Source: Methanolinea sp. UBA477
GTDB lineage: Archaea; Halobacteriota; Methanomicrobia; Methanomicrobiales; Methanospirillaceae
Length of the DNA stretch: 8,256 bases
Direction: 5' to 3'
NCBI GenBank assembly: GCA_002509485.1
Contig: DAWO01000047.1
Span: 1 to 8,256 of the forward strand
Shown here: one piece after another, positions 1 through 6,542 of the stretch
Position numbering within the stretch: position 1 is the first letter of the stretch
How the letters are laid out: each line of letters starts with the position of its first letter
Program-made: the position numbers and the translations under genes
The notes under the pieces: generated by a model
Database searches by the model: none
Seen by the model: only the letters and a program-made list of their open reading frames with translations
What the model was told of the DNA's origin: nothing

Positions 1-687
1 GCCATCAACGAATTCTATACAAAGATCGGAGAGCGTGCAAGTGCAATATTCCTTGCCGAAAAGGATTTTTTTGAACGGTTCAAGGGGGTCCTGATCGGGG
101 GGCCGAGCCCGACCAAGGAAGAGTTCGAGGCAGGCGAGTATTTCCACCACGAGGTGCAGAAGCGTATCATCGGTCTCTTCGATGTGGCGTATACGAACGA
201 AGATGGCCTTGCGGAACTTGTGGATGCCGCAAAGGACGCCCTGAAGGGCATGGAAGTGGTCAGGGAGAAGGAATACATGAACCGCTTCTTAAAAGAGCTC
301 GTACAAGAGGACAGCCTTGCGGCATACGGCGAGGATAGCGTGAGAAAGAACCTCGAACTGGGTGCCGTGGACGTGCTCCTTCTCTCTTCAAGCCTCCGGA
401 AATCCAGGATCAGGATAAAATGCCAGAACTGCGGACACTCCGAAGAACGCACGATCCAGCTGGAACCGGGAAAGACGATCGAGGATATCATACCTCATAC
501 CTGCAGGAAGTGCACCGCTCCACTCGTCGTCGACGAGGAGGTGGATATTATCGAGGAACTCACCCGCCTGGCCGATCAGAGCAGCACGAAGGTTGAGATA
601 ATCTCGAACGATTTCGAGGAGGGATCGATCCTTTTCTCGGCATTCGGGGGGATAGCAGCAATATTACGGTACAGGACGGGACTCTGA
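1..687 (+). CDS. prf1: Peptide chain release factor aRF1, C-terminal part (5' truncated)
   Basis: The frame is open from base 1 to the TGA at 685-687 and gives 228 residues. The archaeal/eukaryotic class I release factor reads all three stop codons in the A site and triggers peptide release. The family is about 400-420 residues, so roughly the first 185 (the stop-codon recognition domain and the GGQ loop) lie outside the window. What is visible begins with INEFYTKIGE, the segment that follows the GGQ loop in this family. It continues through the central domain (LIGGPSPTKEEF, then HHEVQKRIIGLFDVAYT) into the C-terminal domain (LGAVDVLLLS near residue 121). A minidomain follows with two CxxC pairs at visible residues 141/144 and 168/171, which could bind a metal. 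The end (NDFEEGSILFSAFGGIAAILRY) is typical of aRF1. The stop overlaps the argS start by one base (TGATG), which implies one transcript. Identification is from family memory of these motifs and is very secure. Promoter and start are not visible. Confidence 0.97.
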   Translation, partial: AINEFYTKIGERASAIFLAEKDFFERFKGVLIGGPSPTKEEFEAGEYFHHEVQKRIIGLFDVAYTNEDGLAELVDAAKDALKGMEVVREKEYMNRFLKELVQEDSLAAYGEDSVRKNLELGAVDVLLLSSSLRKSRIRIKCQNCGHSEERTIQLEPGKTIEDIIPHTCRKCTAPLVVDEEVDIIEELTRLADQSSTKVEIISNDFEEGSILFSAFGGIAAILRYRTGL

Positions 688-2351
688 TGTTTCTGAAAAT
701 TTCCAACACCATTGCAGGCGAACTCAGGGTCGTAACCGGGCTTCCGGATGTCGGGCTCGTGGAGGGTGGCGAACATGCCGATCTCGCCTCCACGGTGGCG
801 TTTTCGCTCGCGAGAACAAGAAAACAGAACCCTGCACAGATATCGGCGGAACTTGCAGCAACACTCTCCAGCCGCCCGGAGCTCGCCTCGGTGCAGGTGG
901 AGGCGAAGGGACCCTACATCAACTTCATCCTCGGACCCGGATATATCGAGGAGACACTGAGAGAAGCGGTCAGGCCAGGGTATGGATCAGTCCCCGTGCG
1001 ACCCGGGCGCGTTGTCCTGGAACATACCAGCGCCAATCCAAACGGACCGCTCCACGTCGGACATATACGAAACACCATCATCGGCGACACCCTCGCCAGG
1101 TGTCTCAAAAAGGCCGGGCATCGCGTGGAAGTGCAATACTACGTCAATGACATGGGAAGGCAGATCGCCATCGTGTCCTGGGGTTTCTCCCAGCTTGGCA
1201 TCAGCCGGAATGAGGGTGAGAAGGGAGACCACCACGTTGCGCGTGTCTATATCGCCGCAAACAGGGAGATAAAGAGGGATCCTTCGATCGTGGAGGAGAT
1301 CGACTCCCTGATGCAGGACGTGGAGAGCGGGGATCCGGCGGTCTCGGCCAGTTTCAGGTCGGCCGTCTCCCAGTGTCTCGACGGCTTTAAAGTGACGCTG
1401 GAACGGCTGGGCGCCCACCATGACCGCTTTGTCTGGGAGAGCGATTTCATCAGGAACGGCGATACCGAACGCGTTCTCGATCGGATCAAAAGATTGGATG
1501 AATGCCACACTGACGGGAGAATGTGGCTCGATCTCTCGGAGTTCGGGTTCGAGAAGGAATATGTCCTCCGGAGAAGCGACGGGACATCGGTATACGCTGC
1601 AAGGGACCTCGCATACCACATATGGAAAGGGAGAAACTTCGACCGAATGATCGACGTGCTTGGAGCCGATCACAAGCTCATCGGTGCACAGCTGATCGCC
1701 ACCTTAAAACTCCAGGGAGAGAAGTTCCCCGAGATCGTCTACTTCGAGTTCGTCTCGCTTCCTGAAGGATCGATGAGTACGCGGGCAGGAAAGTTCGTGT
1801 CGGCAGACCAGCTCCTCGACGAGGTCACCGCAAAGGCATTCGAAGAGGTCACCGTACGCCGGCCGGAACTTGATGAAGATAAAAGGAATGCAATCGCACG
1901 ATCGGTCGCGCTTGCTGCTATCCGGTACGACATCGTCAAGATATCCCCTGAGAAGAGCACGGTCTTTGACTGGAAAGAGGCACTGGACTTCGAGCGCCAG
2001 AGCGGCCCGTACATCCAGTATGCGTATGCCAGGGCATGCAGTATCCTTGAGAAGGCAGGGGAGTTCGAGGAGGCGTATACCCTGGAACGCGAGAGCGAGA
2101 TCGCACTGGCAAAGCACCTGGCAAAGTTCCCATACACCATAGAGATGGTGGTAAAGGAACTCAAACCTCACCTCCTTGCAATCTATGCCCGGGAACTCGC
2201 CGATCTCTTCAACAGCTTCTACCACTACGAACCGGTGCTCAAAAGCGAGGGATTGACCAGGAAGAGCCGGCTGACCCTGGTGAAGGCGACGCAGAACACG
2301 CTTGGAGAGGCACTGGAGAGCCTTGGGATCGATGCTCCCCGAACAATGTAA
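687..2351 (+). CDS. argS: Arginyl-tRNA synthetase
   Basis: The 554-residue protein is a cytoplasmic class Ia aminoacyl-tRNA synthetase that charges tRNA(Arg) with arginine using ATP. Domains in order: an N-terminal Add-1 domain (about 1-95, ending in GPYINF); a Rossmann catalytic core with EHTSANPNGPLHVGH, whose HIGH box is HVGH at 123-126; VNDMGRQI at 153-160; ARDLAY at 305-310; and LGADHK at 325-330. The KMSKS equivalent is MSTRAGK at 363-369, which lacks the canonical Lys-Met-Ser-Lys. FDWKEALDFERQSGPYIQYA (427-446) leads into the DALR-type anticodon-binding domain, ending LGIDAPRTM. Length is normal for an archaeal ArgRS. The ATG at 687 shares its A with the prf1 stop. The upstream Shine-Dalgarno-like match is weak, so translation probably depends on coupling to prf1. 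The last 20 bases overlap taw1. Confidence is very high. Confidence 0.98.
   Translation: MFLKISNTIAGELRVVTGLPDVGLVEGGEHADLASTVAFSLARTRKQNPAQISAELAATLSSRPELASVQVEAKGPYINFILGPGYIEETLREAVRPGYGSVPVRPGRVVLEHTSANPNGPLHVGHIRNTIIGDTLARCLKKAGHRVEVQYYVNDMGRQIAIVSWGFSQLGISRNEGEKGDHHVARVYIAANREIKRDPSIVEEIDSLMQDVESGDPAVSASFRSAVSQCLDGFKVTLERLGAHHDRFVWESDFIRNGDTERVLDRIKRLDECHTDGRMWLDLSEFGFEKEYVLRRSDGTSVYAARDLAYHIWKGRNFDRMIDVLGADHKLIGAQLIATLKLQGEKFPEIVYFEFVSLPEGSMSTRAGKFVSADQLLDEVTAKAFEEVTVRRPELDEDKRNAIARSVALAAIRYDIVKISPEKSTVFDWKEALDFERQSGPYIQYAYARACSILEKAGEFEEAYTLERESEIALAKHLAKFPYTIEMVVKELKPHLLAIYARELADLFNSFYHYEPVLKSEGLTRKSRLTLVKATQNTLGEALESLGIDAPRTM
2315..2320 (+). promoter_or_regulatory. Ribosome-binding site for taw1, inside argS
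   Basis: GGAGAG lies 11 bases before the ATG at 2332. The alternative in-frame TTG at 2302 has no such purine-rich stretch in front of it, so this site favours the 2332 start. Confidence 0.6.
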
Positions 2352-3225
2352 GCCCCTCCGTCGGCAGGGATACCAGTTCGTACGATCGGACGCCTCTGCA
2401 GCGGTGAAGCCGTGTCTCTGGTGCAAAAAGGCACTGAAAGACCAGGATATGTGCTACAAGCACCAGTTCTACGGAATCGAGAGCCACATGTGCGTCCAGA
2501 TGACCCCAACCCTCCGGTGCAACCAGCGGTGCCTCTTCTGCTGGAGATCGTTTGAGCATGTCTTTCCCGGAGAGACCGAATGCTCACCGCAGGAGATAGT
2601 GGATGCGGTTCCCCGGCTCCAGAAGAAAGCCCTCTCCGGGTACAAGGTATCACCATATGTCAGAAAGGAGCGTTTCCTTGAAGCGCTCGATCCGAAGCAT
2701 GTTGCGATATCGCTGTCAGGAGAGCCCACGCTCTATTCACGGCTTCCCGAACTGGTGACGCTCTTCAACGAGAAGGGGTACACCACCTTCGTTGTCAGCA
2801 ACGGCACGCGTCCGTGGGTCCTGCAAGACTGCACCCCGTTCCAGCTGTATGTCTCGCTGGACGCGCCCGAGAGGGAGACGTACCTGAAGGTCTGCAGGCC
2901 GGACGAAGACTACTGGGATTACATCATGCAGAGCCTCTCGATGCTCGGGAAGAAGAGATCTGCTATCAGGATTACGCTTGTAAGAGGTCTGAATGATCAT
3001 ATGCCGGAACTGTACGGACGCATGGTCCAGGACTCGGGTGCGACATACGTGGAAGTGAAGGGCTATATGTTTCTCGGGTACAGTAGAAGACGTCTGACGA
3101 GAGACCGTATGCCACCACATTCCCATGTGAGGTCGTTTGCAGAACAGGTCGCCGCATGTACCGACTATGAGGTTCTGGACGAGAACCAGGCCAGCAGGGT
3201 GGTATGTCTGGAGAGAAGAAGATGA
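2332..3225 (+). CDS. taw1: S-adenosylmethionine-dependent tRNA 4-demethylwyosine synthase
   Basis: The 297-residue radical SAM enzyme (Taw1/TYW1) condenses N1-methylguanosine-37 of tRNA(Phe) with pyruvate to make the tricyclic imG-14 base, the second step of archaeal wyosine synthesis after Trm5. The radical-SAM triad CNQRCLFC (C63, C67, C70) is present. Three upstream cysteines, C28, C41 and C54, sit at the spacing known from Methanocaldococcus TYW1 to hold the second 4Fe-4S cluster. Other family marks are KHQFYGIE (43-50), KHVAISLSGEPTLY (122-135), TTFVVSNGT (151-159) and KGYMFLGYSRRRL (243-255). A TTG at 2302 would add ten residues. ATG 2332 is chosen because family members start a few residues before RRQGYQF and because it has GGAGAG upstream. 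The flavodoxin domain found in eukaryotic TYW1 is absent, as normal for archaea. It overlaps argS by 20 bases and sepS by 4. Confidence is very high. Confidence 0.97.
   Translation: MLPEQCKPLRRQGYQFVRSDASAAVKPCLWCKKALKDQDMCYKHQFYGIESHMCVQMTPTLRCNQRCLFCWRSFEHVFPGETECSPQEIVDAVPRLQKKALSGYKVSPYVRKERFLEALDPKHVAISLSGEPTLYSRLPELVTLFNEKGYTTFVVSNGTRPWVLQDCTPFQLYVSLDAPERETYLKVCRPDEDYWDYIMQSLSMLGKKRSAIRITLVRGLNDHMPELYGRMVQDSGATYVEVKGYMFLGYSRRRLTRDRMPPHSHVRSFAEQVAACTDYEVLDENQASRVVCLERRR
3210..3215 (+). promoter_or_regulatory. Ribosome-binding site for sepS, inside taw1
   Basis: GGAGAG lies 6 bases before the ATG at 3222. It supports 3222 over the in-frame ATG at 3204, which would place this site inside the gene. 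Confidence 0.7.
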
Positions 3226-4802
3226 GATTTGATACAGATTCATTCAGGAAACGGGCACGGGAGAATTTTGAGCGTGCATGGCACGAGGGTCCGGAGGTCC
3301 TCACTCCGCCAGGGCAGGAAGGGCGATACCCCCGCCTTTCATATTCCAGGGCACAGGCACACCCGATATACGAGATGGTCAACCGGCTGCGGGAGACCTA
3401 TCTGCTGATCGGTTTTGACGAGACATGCAATCCAATCATTGTCGAGGAGAAGGATGTGTACCGGCAGTTCGGACCAGAAGCCAGCGCTGTCCTGGACCGG
3501 GTCTTCTATCTCGGCGGGCTGGATCGCCCGAACCAGGGGATAGGGCGGCCTGAACTGGACGGCATCTCCCGGATAACGGGAAAGGATGTGAGTCCTGACG
3601 AGGAGGCACGGCTCCGGGAGATCCTCCAGGGATACAAGAAATCCGCAATTGACGGTGACGACCTCATCCATGCCACATCGGAAGCACTCCGCATCGATGA
3701 CGGCAAGACGGTGGAGATCTATGACAGGGTCTTCCAGGCATTCCGGGACCTCGAACCACGGTCATCCAGGAACACACTCCGGAGCCACATGACCAGCGGG
3801 TGGTTCCTCACCCTCTCCTCGATCTGGGACAAGAGCCCCCTTCCCCTGCGCCTCTTCTCTGTAGACAGGTGTTTCCGGCGTGAACAGGAGGAAGGGCCGA
3901 CCCGGCTGATGTGCTATCATTCGGCAAGTTGCGTCGTTGCAGGCGAGGATATCTCGGTTGACGAGGGAAAAGCGGTAAGCCAGGCACTCCTCTCGGCTTT
4001 CGGTTTCACGGACTTCCGGTTCACGCCCGACGAGAAGCGTTCCAAGTATTATATGCCGGATACGCAGACCGAGGTGTATGCCCGCCATCCGGTCCATGAC
4101 TGGGTGGAAGTGGCGACCTTTGGCATGTACTCACCGTCTGCACTGGCAGAATATGAAATCGGCATCCCTGTCATGAACCTGGGTCTGGGGGTCGAGAGAC
4201 TGGCCATGCTCACCTGCAAGTCGGATGATATCCGGCGGCTGACATATCCGCAGTTCTATCCGGCACCTCTCTCCGATCTCGAGATCGCACGGGCGATAGG
4301 ATTCAGGAAGGAACCGAAAACGACGGAGGGAAGACTGCTCGCTTCAGCGATCAAAAAGACCGCGACCACACATGCAGACGAGCCCGGCCCCTGCTCGTTC
4401 CTGGCATGGGAAGGGACTATCGCGGAAAATGCAGTAAGAGTGTTTGTGGAAGAACAGGAATCAAATACGCGCCTCTGCGGACCGGCATGCCAAAACGAGA
4501 TCTTCGTACATTCAGGGTCGGTACTTGGTGTGCCAGACACCGAGAAATGGGCCGCTGTCAGGAGAGAGGGAACTCCTGCCGGGATATGCTACCTCGATGC
4601 TGCGGCGGCACTCGGGGCGGCCGTGATCGAGGAGGACGCCCGGTGCGGGAGAGACGCAACAGTCCAGGTGAAGATGGTCAAGCTGCCAAGTGATATCAAC
4701 CTGCGAATCGGGGAGTATGCCATGCGGGCAATCACCGACAGGAAGAAGAAGGTGGATGTCAGGGGGCCGGTATTTCTCCGGATGCGTTCAGAGATCGGAT
4801 GA
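3222..4802 (+). CDS. sepS: O-phosphoserine--tRNA(Cys) ligase (SepRS)
   Basis: The 526-residue class II synthetase charges tRNA(Cys) with O-phosphoserine. The partner SepCysS (not in this window) then converts it to Cys-tRNA(Cys), the methanogen indirect cysteine route. The start MRFDTDSF matches the MKFD/MKLD starts of known SepRS proteins, has GGAGAG in front, and forms an ATGA overlap with the taw1 stop. An upstream ATG at 3204 would add six residues and is less likely. Family marks: RYPRLSY (35-41); RSHMTSGWF (187-195), with H189 and T191 matching phosphoserine-binding residues known from Archaeoglobus; motif 2 FSVDRCFRREQEEGPTRLM (212-230); YHSAS with S234 and S236; and motif 3 MNLGLGVERLAML (318-330) with N319. 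The C-terminal region (from about 370) is the SepRS-specific tRNA-recognition part. Length matches the family (about 530). It is the last gene of the operon; its stop lies 12 bases from the stop of a gene on the other strand. Confidence 0.97.
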   Translation: MRFDTDSFRKRARENFERAWHEGPEVLTPPGQEGRYPRLSYSRAQAHPIYEMVNRLRETYLLIGFDETCNPIIVEEKDVYRQFGPEASAVLDRVFYLGGLDRPNQGIGRPELDGISRITGKDVSPDEEARLREILQGYKKSAIDGDDLIHATSEALRIDDGKTVEIYDRVFQAFRDLEPRSSRNTLRSHMTSGWFLTLSSIWDKSPLPLRLFSVDRCFRREQEEGPTRLMCYHSASCVVAGEDISVDEGKAVSQALLSAFGFTDFRFTPDEKRSKYYMPDTQTEVYARHPVHDWVEVATFGMYSPSALAEYEIGIPVMNLGLGVERLAMLTCKSDDIRRLTYPQFYPAPLSDLEIARAIGFRKEPKTTEGRLLASAIKKTATTHADEPGPCSFLAWEGTIAENAVRVFVEEQESNTRLCGPACQNEIFVHSGSVLGVPDTEKWAAVRREGTPAGICYLDAAAALGAAVIEEDARCGRDATVQVKMVKLPSDINLRIGEYAMRAITDRKKKVDVRGPVFLRMRSEIG

Positions 4803-4814
4803 TATTAAGAGATT

Positions 4815-6005
4815 TCAGGGAGATTCCGGCGGGTTTTCATCGGTCTTTCGCCCCGAATCATCCGCCGTCTCTATGGTCCCTGGCACCGGACGCACCGGTT
4901 TCCCCAAAGAACTGAATTTTTTCTGGATTCTTCCACTGAATTTTGCAGCGAAGGCACCGATTATCGAGGTAATAATCACCATTGTCGCGATGGTGCCTGA
5001 TACTGCGGCCGATCCGTAGATGGCTGCAATGGCAATGGAAAATTCCCCGCGGCTGGCGGTGTTTGACCAGATCTCGATTCCTGAGTGGCGATTTTTATGG
5101 ATATATCTCCCAATCGCCATCCCTGACAGGAACTTGGAGAAGATCGCAAGGAGACTGATGGCGATGATGGCGAAGAGCGAGATCTCTCCTGAGGAGAGGT
5201 TCACGGTGATGCCAAAAAATACAAAGAATACGACAAGGAAGACGTCCTTGAACGGCTTTGAGTGGATCTCGAAGGCGATAGGGTCGATGGTGCCGAGGAT
5301 TGTCCCGAATGCGATCACCATGAAGGATTCCGGGACGCCTATCGTGTTCGAGAGGGCCGCAATTCCGAGGACCGCAGAGAATGTGAGCAATACGGGCAGT
5401 TCATCCTCCCGCTTGAGTATTGATATCAGGTAGTGCCTCGCAAAATGCGTGATCGCGATGATTGCTCCGAGGAGTATGCATATCTTGACGACTATGAGAA
5501 GCGGATGGCCACCGGAATTTCCCATGAATGCGAGGAAGATGATGAGCACGATGTCCTCGAAGATCATCAGCCAGACAACCGTCTCTGATTCACGAAGGAG
5601 CAGCTTGTGATTCTCGATCAGGGAGGTAACGGCCATGGCGGTGCTGCTTATGTAAAATGCAACGGCAATGATCACCGCATCAAACAACGAGAATCCAAGT
5701 GCATATGCAACGAGAAAGCCAAGGATCATGTTGATATGGAGGTCAATCAACCCACTCGAGACAAAGGCGGACTGGTTACGCCAGATCCGGCCGGGCTTGA
5801 TCTCAAGCCCCATGAAAAAGAGCAGGAACAGCAACCCGAGATCGGTCAAAAACCTGGAGATCTCATCGGCTGCCACCAGTTCAAGGCCGCTCTCTCCGAG
5901 CAGGAGACCTGCGATGATATAGAATGGTATGCTGGGTAACGCGAATCGCTTCGTGAAGAGGGCGAGTATCAGGCAGACGAATAGCGCGAGGACTATCCCT
6001 TCCAT
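4815..6005 (-). CDS. khtU: CPA2-family cation/proton antiporter, KhtU-like membrane subunit
   Basis: The 396-residue integral membrane protein (Na+/H+ exchanger fold) is expected to exchange K+ (or Na+) for protons across the cytoplasmic membrane. About 11-13 hydrophobic helices cover residues 1-355. Family marks are FALPSIPFYIIAGLLLGESG (21-40), DLGLLFLLFFMGLEIKP (55-71), YISSTAMAVTSLIE (118-131), the conserved acidic pair in MIFEDIVLI (E150, D151) and ASRGEFSIAIA (317-327). The C-terminus is a short hydrophilic proline-rich tail from about 365. The RCK/TrkA domain fused to KefB/KefC is missing and is supplied by the gene just upstream. The start is ATG 6005, overlapping the khtT stop by one base (TGATG) and preceded by GGTGG. 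An in-frame TTG at 6008 is less likely. KhtU is preferred to a generic Kef label because of the KhtT neighbour. Ion selectivity cannot be read from sequence. Confidence 0.85.
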   Translation of the reverse strand: MEGIVLALFVCLILALFTKRFALPSIPFYIIAGLLLGESGLELVAADEISRFLTDLGLLFLLFFMGLEIKPGRIWRNQSAFVSSGLIDLHINMILGFLVAYALGFSLFDAVIIAVAFYISSTAMAVTSLIENHKLLLRESETVVWLMIFEDIVLIIFLAFMGNSGGHPLLIVVKICILLGAIIAITHFARHYLISILKREDELPVLLTFSAVLGIAALSNTIGVPESFMVIAFGTILGTIDPIAFEIHSKPFKDVFLVVFFVFFGITVNLSSGEISLFAIIAISLLAIFSKFLSGMAIGRYIHKNRHSGIEIWSNTASRGEFSIAIAAIYGSAAVSGTIATMVIITSIIGAFAAKFSGRIQKKFSSLGKPVRPVPGTIETADDSGRKTDENPPESP

Positions 6006-6490
6006 CAATCCACCATGATTTCACGCTCGAATGTTTTGAGCTGGTCCGTCTCACCGATTGCAACCAGCGTATCCCCTTCATGGAACACAAAAGATGGAGG
6101 GGGGTTGATGACATTCTTCTCGCCTCGCGAGACGGCAATTATCGTGACACCGGTCCTGGCCCTGATCTGGAGTTCCTCCAGGCTTTTGTTGGCCATACGT
6201 TTCCCGATGGTATATGTATGAATGCTTATGCGGAGATCTGACAGGGCGGAGAAGGCGATCTCAACGCTCTCCCTGTCCGCTTCCATGATGGCCCCTGTAA
6301 GAATTGTCCCGAGCCTTCTCGCCTCTGCAGATGTCAGTTCTGCAACACTGGGGTCGGAAGAGTCGTGCGGGAGGGTATACATCTGAATATTCCCGTTTTT
6401 CAGGAAGAAAACGGCCACAACATCTTTTTTTTCAGTTTCAAGCTCGTATTTCGTACCTATCCCGGGGAGATTGATCGATCGGAGGGCCAT
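6005..6490 (-). CDS. khtT: KhtT-like regulatory subunit with RCK_C (TrkA-C) domain
   Basis: The 161-residue soluble protein is expected to dock on the cytoplasmic face of the KhtU-like antiporter and gate it. The N-terminal part has LPGIGTKYELET (8-19), closely similar in pattern to the start of Bacillus subtilis KhtT (LPGIGKKFEIET). SAEARRLGTILTGAIME (54-70) corresponds to its linker region. Residues about 78-161 form an RCK_C domain with GVTIIAVSRGEKNVINPPPS (114-133) and FHEGDTLVAIGETDQL (136-151). In Bacillus, KhtT binds cyclic di-AMP through this domain; whether this protein does is inference. The nucleotide-binding RCK_N Rossmann half is absent, as in other KhtT proteins. ATG 6490 has no Shine-Dalgarno but a TATA-like box about 25 bases upstream, so the mRNA is probably leaderless. 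It is the first gene of a two-gene operon with khtU. Confidence 0.85.
   Translation of the reverse strand: MALRSINLPGIGTKYELETEKKDVVAVFFLKNGNIQMYTLPHDSSDPSVAELTSAEARRLGTILTGAIMEADRESVEIAFSALSDLRISIHTYTIGKRMANKSLEELQIRARTGVTIIAVSRGEKNVINPPPSFVFHEGDTLVAIGETDQLKTFEREIMVD
6010..6014 (-). promoter_or_regulatory. Ribosome-binding site for khtU, inside khtT
   Basis: On the minus strand GGTGG lies 4 bases before the ATG at 6005. It matches the GGTG-type archaeal Shine-Dalgarno core and supports ATG 6005 over TTG 6008. Confidence 0.6.
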
Positions 6491-6510
6491 ATTTTTCTGT
6501 TAGGGTCTTG

Positions 6511-6520
6511 TCTTAAAATA
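6511..6520 (-). promoter_or_regulatory. TATA-like box for khtTU (leaderless transcript)
   Basis: The minus strand reads TATTTTAAGA, preceded by a purine-rich stretch (AGGAGA) that could serve as a BRE. Its centre is about 25 bases upstream of the khtT ATG, the usual distance from an archaeal TATA box to the transcription start. The mRNA would therefore begin at or next to the ATG. No Shine-Dalgarno is present, which agrees with a leaderless start. Confidence 0.6.
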
Positions 6521-6542
6521 CATATCTCCTGTTTCTCCCGGA

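Noticed and set aside
2302..2331. TTG 2302 as the taw1 start
   Set aside because: It lacks a ribosome-binding site and adds ten residues not seen in the family; ATG 2332 fits both.
3204..3221. ATG 3204 as the sepS start
   Set aside because: ATG 3222 has GGAGAG six bases before it, makes an ATGA overlap with taw1 and matches the family N-terminus (MRFD).
5020..5433. A 137-codon frame on the + strand inside khtU, and other long opposite-frame ORFs inside argS and sepS
   Set aside because: They lie antisense or out of frame to clearly identified genes, have no family likeness and follow from the codon bias of the real gene.
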